Position numbers and translations under genes: made by a program
Source of the DNA: an uncultured Eubacteriales bacterium
GTDB lineage: Bacteria; Bacillota; Clostridia; Oscillospirales; Oscillospiraceae
Direction of reading: 5' to 3'
Length of the DNA: 5,899 nt
Assembly: GCA_900549705.1 (NCBI GenBank)
Contig: URPI01000132.1
Location: forward strand, 1 to 5,899
Shown: positions 1-5,130 of the stretch, one piece after another
How positions within the stretch are numbered: the first letter of the stretch is position 1
Layout of the letters: every line of letters starts with the position of its first letter
The notes under the pieces: generated by a model
The model's input: only the letters and a program-made list of their open reading frames with translations
Databases searched by the model: none
What the model was told of the DNA's origin: nothing

Positions 1-171
1 CGCCGCAATAAGATCGTCCGGCTTACCGATAAGGCCATTAAGCTGGATCAGGAGATCGATGCAACGGTGGCGATGCAGGATAAAATGCTGCTGCGGGGGC
101 TCAGTGAGCAGCAGGTGGATGAGCTCCGGAACTGCCTTGCACGGATCGTTCGAAATTTGGAGCAGGAATAA
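1..171 (+). CDS. MarR-family transcriptional regulator, C-terminal fragment
   Basis: The frame is open from base 1 and ends in tandem TAA TAA codons at 169-174, giving the last 56 residues of a protein whose start lies outside the window. It begins RRNKIVRLTDKAIKLDQEID. An (R)RxKxVxLTDKG-like stretch is typical of the wing of a MarR winged helix-turn-helix, and what follows is an amphipathic helical tail (LLRGLSEQQVDELRNCLARI) like the MarR C-terminal dimerisation helices. MarR proteins are cytoplasmic repressors that often respond to small ligands. The gene lies 77 bases upstream of an ABC transporter start on the same strand, and MarR plus ABC exporter cassettes are common in Clostridia, so it probably regulates that transporter. 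The family call rests on this C-terminal part only. Confidence 0.72.
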   Translation, partial: RRNKIVRLTDKAIKLDQEIDATVAMQDKMLLRGLSEQQVDELRNCLARIVRNLEQE

Positions 172-195
172 TAATGGCTCTTTTTTTTGGTCAAA

Positions 196-211
196 ATGTA
201 GCGTACTACAT
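196..211. promoter_or_regulatory. Palindrome, candidate MarR operator
   Basis: ATGTAG and CTACAT form perfect 6-base inverted arms around a 4-base centre (CGTA). The palindrome lies in the 77-base AT-rich gap between the MarR-type gene and the ABC transporter gene, just ahead of the transporter's ribosome binding site. MarR dimers bind short palindromes of this size, so this is a reasonable operator candidate. No convincing -35/-10 pair could be fixed around it. Binding is inferred from position and symmetry. Confidence 0.4.
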
Positions 212-229
212 AAAAAATTAATATTTTGT

Positions 230-790
230 TCAAAGGAGTGAAAGAAATATGATAAAAACTCTGACAAAAAGCCTCAGAGAGTACAAAAAAGAATCGTGGC
301 TTACCGTGCTCCTGTCCATTTTTGAGGTGGTTTTTGAGATCGTCATCCCCCTGTGCATGGCGGAGCTCATTGACCGGGGCGTGGAGGGCGGCACCATGGG
401 CATGGTGTGGAAGTATGGCATTGCCCTGCTGATCTTCGCCCTGCTCCAGCTGGCAACGGGCATGGTGTCGGCCCATGTGGGCGCAAGGGCTTCGGCAGGC
501 TTTGCGGCCTTGGGAGCCTCAGGCTTGGGGGCTTCCGGCTTCTTGGCTACCGGCTTGGGCTTGGAGCGGGAAGCGGAGGACAGCGCAACCTTGGGTGCCT
601 CGGGCACGGGGTCAGGCACTTCGTAGGTCACCTCAATCTTGGCAGGCTGTGCGCCGAAGCCCAAAAACCCGGACTTGGGCATCTGCACCACCTGATAGGA
701 GTAGCTGTCAGCATCCAGCCCCAGCTGGGCGGTAACGTTTGCCTTGGCTTCTTCCAGCGTCTTGCCAGTGATAATACTCTTCTTTTCCAT
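230..790 (-). CDS. jag: Jag/KhpB-type RNA-binding protein, N-terminal part of a chimeric ORF
   Basis: The start ATG (790-788) follows GGAGG (802-798) at 8 bases, and only 3 bases separate it from the yidC stop. Residues 1-52 form a Jag_N domain: MEKKSIITGKTLEEAKANV, then a GFLGFG motif near 41-46 and AKIEVTYEV. Residues 58-104 are a Pro/Ala/Lys/Glu-rich linker with EAPKPEAPK repeats, as is usual in Jag. The KH and R3H RNA-binding domains that should follow are missing. After about residue 104 (base 479) the frame reads the antisense of the ABC transporter gene on the other strand and stops at 232-230, so the 186-residue ORF is chimeric and only about 790-480 is authentic. Jag is the usual neighbour of yidC and is linked to cell-envelope control in Firmicutes. 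The gene after jag, commonly mnmE, is absent. Confidence 0.75.
   Translation of the reverse strand: MEKKSIITGKTLEEAKANVTAQLGLDADSYSYQVVQMPKSGFLGFGAQPAKIEVTYEVPDPVPEAPKVALSSASRSKPKPVAKKPEAPKPEAPKAAKPAEALAPTWADTMPVASWSRAKISRAMPYFHTMPMVPPSTPRSMSSAMHRGMTISKTTSKMDRSTVSHDSFLYSLRLFVRVFIIFLSLL
249..626 (+). pseudogene. ABC transporter permease/ATPase, truncated 5' fragment
   Basis: The start ATG follows AAAGGAG (232-238) at a 10-base spacing. The first 86 or so residues look like the N-terminus of a fused permease-ATPase exporter subunit: a short basic cytoplasmic segment (LREYKKESWLTV), a first membrane helix at about 18-37, the loop MAELIDRGVEGG, a second helix at about 55-75, and the RASAGFA motif seen at the start of the first intracellular loop in this family. 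Full proteins are about 570-600 residues with a C-terminal ATPase, and none of that is present. From about base 508 the frame reads the antisense of jag (Gly/Ala/Leu-rich residues) until a stop at 624-626. The authentic gene therefore covers roughly 249-508 and cannot make a working transporter. It probably belonged to an operon with the upstream MarR gene. Confidence 0.68.
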
Positions 791-793
791 GGC

Positions 794-2041
794 TCATTCC
801 TCCGTCTTTTGGGAAGTGTAGCGGTTGGGGTCATAGGCACGACCCTTGCAGTAGGGGCGGTTGGCAATGCCGGAGAGGGTTTCGGGTTCGGACGCTTTCT
901 CCTCCACCGTCAGACCCTTTCTGGCGGCGTATTCCTTGGCAGCGGCGGAGCGCTCGGCTTCCTCCTGCTCCCGCTGCTTCTTCTGCATTTTCTTCTTGCT
1001 GGTATTTTCGGTGATGCCCTCGGGGTTGGCTGCACGGCGCTCGGCACGGACGCGCTCCTTCTCAGCCTCAATCCGATCCTGTTCCAGACGGCGCTTCAGG
1101 CGCTCAGCGTCCTCGGCATCATACTGGGTGCGGTACTTCTTGGTCAGCATCATATCCTCGACGGTTCTCACCACGCCGCCCACGAACCAGTACAGCGACA
1201 GGGAAGCAGGCACGGTGAAGCCAATCCAAACCATCATCAGGGGCATGGTATACATCATAACCTTGTTGGTCTGAGCTGCCTGGGAATTCTGAGCGGTTTC
1301 CGCATCCTGGATGCCGTCTTTATTGGTGACCACGGAATCGTTCATCTTCTGGTTGAGCCACATGGTGACCACCTGGTTACCGGCAGACAGCACCGCCAGC
1401 AGGAACAGCCCAACATTGGGCCAGCTCCAGAAAGAGGCGGCGAACACGTTGAAAGGAGGAATCAGCCCCAGGTTGCAGCCCAGGAAACCGAAGTCGATGC
1501 CGTTGAGGGCAGTCTGGCTGATGGCAGGAATGGCCTCCTTCAGCACGTCGGCATACTGGGGAATGAGCTGGGCGGCAGTAATCTGGTCGTAGTAGGCGTT
1601 GGCGCTGAACGTACCGGCAGGAACCGTATTTTTCAGCACGTCCACAATCTGCTGTGCCACCTCCAAAGGCTCATGGAGCATATAAACAAGGGGCTGGCGC
1701 ACCACGGTATACAGCGGAAGGATAATCAGCATCGGGACGAGACTCCACAGGCAGCCGCCGCCCATGGACACGCCCTCCTCTTTATAAAGCGCCTGGACGG
1801 CTGCGTTCTGACGCTGGGGGTCGTCGGCATAGCGGCGCTGGATGTCCTGCATCTGGGGCTGGAGACGGGACATTTTCATCATGCTTTTTTTGGATTTTGC
1901 GGTCATGGGCAGCAGAATCAGCTGAACGATAACGGCAAACAGAATCAGGGCGATACCATAGTTGTTGGTAAACTGATACAGCCAGCCCATCAAATAGCCG
2001 AAGGGAACCTGGATAATATCAGCAATGGAAAACAGGAACAT
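794..2041 (-). CDS. yidC: YidC/Oxa1-family membrane protein insertase
   Basis: This 415-residue YidC inserts membrane proteins, alone or with SecYEG. I chose the ATG at 2041-2039 because AAGGAGG (2055-2049) sits 7 bases upstream. An earlier ATG at 2071 overlaps the yidD stop but has no ribosome binding site. Approximate layout: membrane helix 1 at 28-46 (YGIALILFAVIVQLILLPM), a basic cytoplasmic hairpin at 47-97 with SKKSMMKMSRLQPQMQ and YKEEGVSMGGGC, helix 2 at 98-118, an external loop of about 80 residues, helices near 195-228, and the conserved end helices at about 263-295 (MPLMMVWIGF, LSLYWFVGG). A long, highly charged tail (about 300-415) fits ribosome contact. There is no signal peptide or lipobox, and no large proteobacterial periplasmic domain. 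The hydrophilic-groove Arg of helix 1 is replaced by Gln40. Confidence 0.95.
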   Translation of the reverse strand: MFLFSIADIIQVPFGYLMGWLYQFTNNYGIALILFAVIVQLILLPMTAKSKKSMMKMSRLQPQMQDIQRRYADDPQRQNAAVQALYKEEGVSMGGGCLWSLVPMLIILPLYTVVRQPLVYMLHEPLEVAQQIVDVLKNTVPAGTFSANAYYDQITAAQLIPQYADVLKEAIPAISQTALNGIDFGFLGCNLGLIPPFNVFAASFWSWPNVGLFLLAVLSAGNQVVTMWLNQKMNDSVVTNKDGIQDAETAQNSQAAQTNKVMMYTMPLMMVWIGFTVPASLSLYWFVGGVVRTVEDMMLTKKYRTQYDAEDAERLKRRLEQDRIEAEKERVRAERRAANPEGITENTSKKKMQKKQREQEEAERSAAAKEYAARKGLTVEEKASEPETLSGIANRPYCKGRAYDPNRYTSQKTEE

Positions 2042-2067
2042 GGACTTTCCTCCTTCAATTTTGGAAG

Positions 2068-2280
2068 TCATGGTACGGGGTCATAGAAGTCCCCATGGTA
2101 AAAGGGGTGGCACTTTGCAATCCGTTTGACTGCCAGCCACCCTCCGCGCAATGCCCCGTAGCGGCAGATTGCCTCATAGGCATAGGCAGAGCAGGTTGGA
2201 CGGAATCGACATCTGGGAGGGAAGGCGGGGGAAATATACTTCTGATAAAAGCGAATGAGCAGGAGCAGCAGTTTCTTCAT
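2068..2280 (-). CDS. yidD: Membrane protein insertion efficiency factor YidD
   Basis: This is a 70-residue protein, the usual length for YidD, which assists YidC-dependent insertion at the inner face of the membrane. It starts MKKLLLLLIRFYQKYISPAF, an amphipathic membrane-associating helix, followed by the family signature CRFRPTCSAYAYEAI. The rest carries GALRGGWLAVKRIAKCHPF and the near-terminal DPVP. The three conserved cysteines are C24, C30 and C57. Its ATG (2280-2278) overlaps the rnpA stop by four bases (ATGA), so translation is probably coupled. A 26-base gap separates it from yidC. The frame is open further upstream, but that extension only reads through rnpA out of frame. Confidence 0.95.
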   Translation of the reverse strand: MKKLLLLLIRFYQKYISPAFPPRCRFRPTCSAYAYEAICRYGALRGGWLAVKRIAKCHPFYHGDFYDPVP

Positions 2281-2624
2281 TGGATTTCTTCTTCCCGGAG
2301 GATTCCGAGTTTTGCAGACAGCCGAAGGTAGCTTGCCGTGAGGCGGTCGAAGGGAGCCTCCACGGCGCGGGTTCTGGCCACCACAACAATGTCCCAGCCG
2401 GGCTGGAACCGTTCTTCGTTGAGGCGGTAAACTTCCCGCAGGCGTCTGCGTGTCCGGTTTCGCTGCACGGCGTGACCCAGCTTTTTGCTGGTGGTGATGC
2501 CCACCCGATTCTGCCCCGTCCGATTTTTTCGGGCGTAAATGGCAAGGTAGGAATCCGCAGCACCGGAGGTATGGTACAGGCGCTGGAAAACATGATTGAG
2601 CTTTAGACTGGTGGAATACTTCAT
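2277..2624 (-). CDS. rnpA: Ribonuclease P protein component
   Basis: This 115-residue basic protein binds the RNase P RNA and helps it remove 5' leaders from precursor tRNAs. The early KLNHVFQRLYH segment (residues 8-18) is the usual N-terminal region. The signature stretch at 40-63 contains RVGITTSKKLGHAV followed by the RNR motif (QRNRTRRRLRE). The C-terminal WDIVVVAR (78-85) and LRLSAKLGIL are also typical. I chose the ATG at 2624-2622, preceded by GGAG (2637-2634) at 9 bases, over an in-frame TTG five codons upstream that overlaps that GGAG. It is separated from rpmH by 119 bases holding a terminator-like hairpin, which should keep its expression below that of L34. Confidence 0.96.
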   Translation of the reverse strand: MKYSTSLKLNHVFQRLYHTSGAADSYLAIYARKNRTGQNRVGITTSKKLGHAVQRNRTRRRLREVYRLNEERFQPGWDIVVVARTRAVEAPFDRLTASYLRLSAKLGILREEEIQ

Positions 2625-2651
2625 ACTGCAAAACTCCAAAAATCCGAACAG

Positions 2652-2698
2652 ATAAAAAGGGAGCGGGGCGAATGTCCATTCACCCCGCTTTTGCTCCC
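2652..2698 (-). terminator. Intrinsic terminator/attenuator between rpmH and rnpA
   Basis: Read on the minus strand, AGCGGGGTGAAT (2689-2678) pairs with ATTCGCCCCGCT (2673-2662) around a 4-base loop, followed by CCC and TTTTT. The only imperfect position is C/A on the plus strand but G-U in the minus-strand RNA, so the stem is fully paired only in the transcript running from rpmH. An outer GGG (2698-2696) can also pair with CCC (2661-2659), closing the stem against the U-run. No second promoter was seen before rnpA, so partial readthrough is the likely route to rnpA-yidD-yidC-jag expression. Confidence 0.72.
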
Positions 2699-2743
2699 AT
2701 TTCGCTCAGAGCAACATTCCCACACCGGGGTGCCCAATGCTCA

Positions 2744-2878
2744 TCAAGCGGACAGAACCTTGCGGCCCTTGGCACGACGGCGGGCAAGAACCTTACGGCC
2801 ATTGGAAGAAGCCATTCTCTGACGGAAACCATGCACCTTAGAACGGTGACGCTTGCTGGGCTGATAGGTACGCTTCAT
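2744..2878 (-). CDS. rpmH: 50S ribosomal protein L34
   Basis: This 44-residue, strongly basic protein of the large ribosomal subunit is full length for L34. It begins MKRTYQPSKRHRSKVHGFRQ and contains the conserved MASSNGRKVLARRRAKGRK core. The ATG is set by a strong AAGGAGGT (2894-2887) eight bases upstream. The frame stays open above this start but has no L34 homology there. It is the first gene of the minus-strand operon, about 86 bases downstream of the predicted transcription start, and is followed by a terminator-like hairpin. Confidence 0.98.
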   Translation of the reverse strand: MKRTYQPSKRHRSKVHGFRQRMASSNGRKVLARRRAKGRKVLSA

Positions 2879-2947
2879 GCAGTTACACCTCCTTAAACAT
2901 TCATCATATGCTCGACAGCCTGATAGACCGCAGCAACGCAAAATAAG

Positions 2948-2962
2948 TGACTTTAACAGTCA
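2948..2962 (-). promoter_or_regulatory. Stem-loop at the 5' end of the rpmH transcript
   Basis: TGACT and AGTCA arms (2948-2952 and 2958-2962) enclose a 5-base loop and begin about 3 bases after the predicted transcription start. A 5'-terminal stem could protect the mRNA from 5'-end-dependent decay. The stem is only five base pairs, so a role is speculative. Confidence 0.3.
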
Positions 2963-2971
2963 TTCCGTGAT

Positions 2972-3019
2972 ATTATAACCGAAAACAATTCGCAGGTCAA
3001 CACATTTTTTTCTTTTTTT
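2972..3019 (-). promoter_or_regulatory. Strong sigma-A promoter of the rpmH operon with upstream A-tract
   Basis: On the minus strand, TTGACC (3000-2995) and a perfect TATAAT (2977-2972) are separated by exactly 17 bases. Just upstream of the -35 the minus strand reads seven A, one G, seven A (3019-3005), which resembles an UP element that contacts the RNA polymerase alpha subunits. Transcription should start near 2965. This strength suits a ribosomal-protein operon. Confidence 0.85.
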
Positions 3020-3034
3020 GGCGGCAGTGCCGCC
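3020..3034. repeat. GC-rich inverted repeat upstream of the rpmH promoter
   Basis: GGCGGC and GCCGCC are perfect 6-base arms around AGT. The repeat abuts the A/T-tract on the promoter's upstream side. Neither strand has a T-run after the hairpin in the right direction for an intrinsic terminator. It lies in the gene-free spacer between the acyltransferase stop (3172) and the rpmH promoter. That spacer also holds the direct repeat GTGCCC (3057-3062 and 3071-3076), and I found no coding capacity or RNA gene in it. Confidence 0.5.
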
Positions 3035-3149
3035 GGACAATGCCGCTACGAACTTTGTGCCCATACGGTAGTGCCCTAACCCGCCCGGTAACGTTTTTGC
3101 ACGCCAAACCGTGGGATTTTTTAGTGCTCGGTCAAATGCGCACGTTCCT

Positions 3150-3162
3150 GGCGCGAAGCGCC
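3150..3162. repeat. Palindrome GGCGCGAAGCGCC, copy 1
   Basis: GGCGC and GCGCC arms close a 3-base GAA loop (TTC on the other strand). The hairpin starts 9 bases past the stop codon of the minus-strand acyltransferase gene. It could stabilise the 3' end of that mRNA, but no T-run follows. The identical 13-base sequence recurs at 5772-5784. Confidence 0.6.
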
Positions 3163-3171
3163 GTTGACATC

Positions 3172-3849
3172 TTACAATCTCTGGTCTGTCCAATCCACGT
3201 CCTGCTTCACTACCTTGGCAGGGACACCGGCAATGACACAGTTGGGATGTTCAAATGCGTGGGTCAACAGGGAGCCTGCGCCCACGATGCAGTCCTGGGG
3301 AACCTGAGCCCCCTTGAGCACCGTGACCTTGGTGCCAATCCACACATGGCGGCCAATGCGGATGGATTTAGAAGGGTTCATTCGCTCCCGCGTTCCCTTG
3401 CGGAGCACCGAATGGGAATCTCCGGTGCGCATATAAACATCGCTGGAAAACATACAGTTACCTCCGATGGAAATCGCTGTGCCCTCAATGGCCGCCAGCT
3501 CAGCGCGGCCATACAGGCCGGTATGATTTCCAATCTCGATGGTGTTCCCATCGCCCTCCATGCAGAAAACCACATGGTTCAAATAGCATCGCTCCCCAAT
3601 CACAATGGTGTTGTTGCTTCCGCCGATGTACATTTCGCAGTGGTGAAGCCTTGTCAGGTCGCCAATCACCAGTCGGTTTCCCGTCCCGCTGCTGACAATG
3701 CGGCATCGGTTCAGTCTCGCGATTCCGATTTCTTTTTTGAGCTTCCCGCGGAAGGAATTGAGAAAGGGCAGATGATTGTAAACGCCCAGCAGCACCCGAA
3801 ACCCGCTCCTGTACTTTTTCAGAATTGCAATGACCTTTTCCGTATCCAT
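3172..3849 (-). CDS. Hexapeptide-repeat (left-handed beta-helix) acyltransferase
   Basis: This 225-residue protein probably transfers an acetyl or similar acyl group to a sugar or polysaccharide precursor in the cytoplasm. An N-terminal helical region (1-40, MDTEKVIAILKKYRSGFRVL) is followed by many imperfect [LIV]-G-x4 turns from about 58 onward: LVIGDL, TIVIGE, TIEIGN, AISIGG, SIRIGRHVWIG, CIVGAG, and the closing VIAGVPAKVVK (205-215). H146 in RTGDSHSV is the likely catalytic histidine, as in related sugar O-acetyltransferases. I chose the ATG at 3849-3847, about 11 bases after AAGGAG. The in-frame GTG at 3861 overlaps that site. It is a single gene with its own promoter and no glycosyltransferase neighbours, so the substrate is unknown. 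Its place next to rpmH is unusual. Confidence 0.85.
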   Translation of the reverse strand: MDTEKVIAILKKYRSGFRVLLGVYNHLPFLNSFRGKLKKEIGIARLNRCRIVSSGTGNRLVIGDLTRLHHCEMYIGGSNNTIVIGERCYLNHVVFCMEGDGNTIEIGNHTGLYGRAELAAIEGTAISIGGNCMFSSDVYMRTGDSHSVLRKGTRERMNPSKSIRIGRHVWIGTKVTVLKGAQVPQDCIVGAGSLLTHAFEHPNCVIAGVPAKVVKQDVDWTDQRL

Positions 3850-3880
3850 GTGCAGCGACACTCCTTATATAATATAGGCG

Positions 3881-3909
3881 ATTATAGCATGGTTCCCCGC
3901 CCCTGTCCA
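3881..3909 (-). promoter_or_regulatory. Sigma-A promoter of the acyltransferase gene
   Basis: On the minus strand, TGGACA (3909-3904, one mismatch to TTGACA) and a perfect TATAAT (3886-3881) are separated by 17 bases. The transcription start should be near 3874, leaving a leader of about 25 bases that contains the AAGGAG site. Confidence 0.75.
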
Positions 3910-3957
3910 GCCGCTCACGGAAAAACCACGGCGATAGTGTAAAATCTCCCCTGCTTC

Positions 3958-3986
3958 TTGACAAATTCCGAATACGACTGTAAACT
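3958..3986 (+). promoter_or_regulatory. Sigma-A promoter of the DUF362 operon
   Basis: A perfect TTGACA (3958-3963) and a weaker TAAACT (3981-3986, four of six matches to TATAAT) are separated by 17 bases. Transcription should start near 3993, about 28 bases before the gene. The promoter is divergent from the acyltransferase promoter, with 48 bases between the two -35 boxes, and no clear operator palindrome was seen there. Confidence 0.65.
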
Positions 3987-4020
3987 GAAATTATGCAACG
4001 ATAATTAGGAGGCGTTTTTT

Positions 4021-5130
4021 ATGACACCCAAGGTTTATTTTACCAATTTCTGCACCACCGGCGGCGAAACCCTGCCTCAGAAGCTGGCACGGCTGCTGCT
4101 GTCCGCCGGAATGGATCAAATCGACTTCAAGGACAAGTATGTTGCCATCAAGATTCACTTCGGTGAGCTGGGCAATATGGCCTATCTGCGCCCCGGCTAC
4201 GCCCGGGTGGTGGTGGATCTCGTCAAGGATTTGGGCGGCAAGCCCTTCCTGACCGATGCCAACACCATGTATGTCGGCTCCCGGAAAAACGCCCTGGATC
4301 ACCTGGAAACCGCCTATCTCAACGGCTTCACCCCCTACTCCACCGGCTGCCATGTGATTATTGCCGACGGTCTGAAGGGCACCGACGATGTGGCTGTTCC
4401 CGTCCGGGGCGGCGAATATGTAGAAAAGGCCATGATTGGCCGGGCGGTGATGGATGCCGACATTGTCATCTCCCTGAACCACTTTAAGGGGCATGAAGAA
4501 GCCGGTTTCGGCGGCGCGCTGAAAAACCTGGGCATGGGCTGCGGCTCCAACCAAGGCAAGCGGGATATGCACAGCGCCGGTCGTCCCTGCATCAACCCGG
4601 AAAAATGTGTGGCCTGCGGTGCCTGCGCCAACATCTGCGCCCACGACGGCCCCCAGATTGACAACGCCACCGGCAAAATGCACATCAACTGGGTCAACTG
4701 CATGGGCTGCGGACGCTGCGTGGATGTATGCCCCATGGGTGCCATTTATCACAGCCAGGAAAACGCCGTGCGGATGCTGAACTATAAGATTGCCGAATAC
4801 GCCAAGGCGGTGGTGGACGGCAGACCCAATTTCCACATCAGCCTGGTGCGGGATGTCAGCCCCTACTGCGACTGCCATGCAGAAAACGATTTGCCCATCG
4901 TCCCCGACGTGGGTATGTTTGCCTCCTTCGACCCGGTGGCGCTGGATCTGGCCTGCGCCGAGGCGGTCATCCAGCAGCCCGTCAACCCCGGCAGCCGTCT
5001 GGAAAAGATGACCAAGCCCGGCGTTGACCACTTCACCGCCGATTTCCCCGTGTCCGACTGGCGCACCCAGATTTCCCACGGCAAGAAGATTGGTCTGGGC
5101 GAAGATTCCTATGAGCTGGTGACCATCTGA
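4021..5130 (+). CDS. DUF362 protein with two [4Fe-4S] ferredoxin motifs
   Basis: This 369-residue, probably cytoplasmic protein has no signal peptide or membrane helix. The N-terminal half matches the DUF362 pattern: VAIKIHFGELGNMAYLRP (41-58), a GGKPFLTDANTMY stretch (72-84), and DIVISLNHFKGHEEAGFGGA (147-166) with KNLGMGC. A dicluster ferredoxin module follows, with C196-x2-C199-x2-C202-x3-C206 and C227-x2-C230-x2-C233-x3-C237-P, enough for two [4Fe-4S] clusters. The first motif lacks the usual Pro after its fourth Cys. A C-terminal part with CDCH (283-286) and FASFDPVALDLAC resumes the DUF362 fold. The start is set by AGGAGG (4007-4012) at 8 bases. The clusters imply electron transfer or redox chemistry, but the reaction is not established. 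It is the first gene of a two-gene operon. Confidence 0.88.
   Translation: MTPKVYFTNFCTTGGETLPQKLARLLLSAGMDQIDFKDKYVAIKIHFGELGNMAYLRPGYARVVVDLVKDLGGKPFLTDANTMYVGSRKNALDHLETAYLNGFTPYSTGCHVIIADGLKGTDDVAVPVRGGEYVEKAMIGRAVMDADIVISLNHFKGHEEAGFGGALKNLGMGCGSNQGKRDMHSAGRPCINPEKCVACGACANICAHDGPQIDNATGKMHINWVNCMGCGRCVDVCPMGAIYHSQENAVRMLNYKIAEYAKAVVDGRPNFHISLVRDVSPYCDCHAENDLPIVPDVGMFASFDPVALDLACAEAVIQQPVNPGSRLEKMTKPGVDHFTADFPVSDWRTQISHGKKIGLGEDSYELVTI

Noticed and set aside
407..2086. Long plus-strand open frame (559 codons) opposite yidC and jag
   Set aside because: It is the antisense of clear yidC and jag coding sequence. Its translation is His/Gly/Gln/Leu-rich, without a recognisable domain or a fitting ribosome binding site.
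2068..2679. A 203-residue version of YidD with a long N-terminal extension
   Set aside because: The extension only reads rnpA out of frame, and YidD homology begins at the ATG at 2280, which overlaps the rnpA stop as expected.
3150..3162. Intrinsic terminator of the acyltransferase gene
   Set aside because: The GGCGC/GCGCC hairpin is well placed, but no T-run follows on the minus strand, so only a repeat or mRNA-end role is supported.
2879..3171. Chromosomal origin (oriC) next to rpmH
   Set aside because: No exact DnaA box and no dnaA or dnaN gene were seen in or next to the spacer.
3164..3192. Plus-strand promoter starting with TTGACA at 3164
   Set aside because: No acceptable -10 lies 16-18 bases downstream, and the site would fire into the antisense of the acyltransferase gene.
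3040..3942. Plus-strand open frame (300 codons) opposite the acyltransferase gene
   Set aside because: It mirrors the hexapeptide-repeat gene, covers that gene's promoter, and has no recognisable domain.
3991..5079. Minus-strand open frame (362 codons) opposite the DUF362 gene
   Set aside because: The Ala/Gly/His/Val-rich translation is typical of the antisense of a GC-rich gene. The plus-strand frame has eight cluster cysteines, a good ribosome binding site and a promoter.
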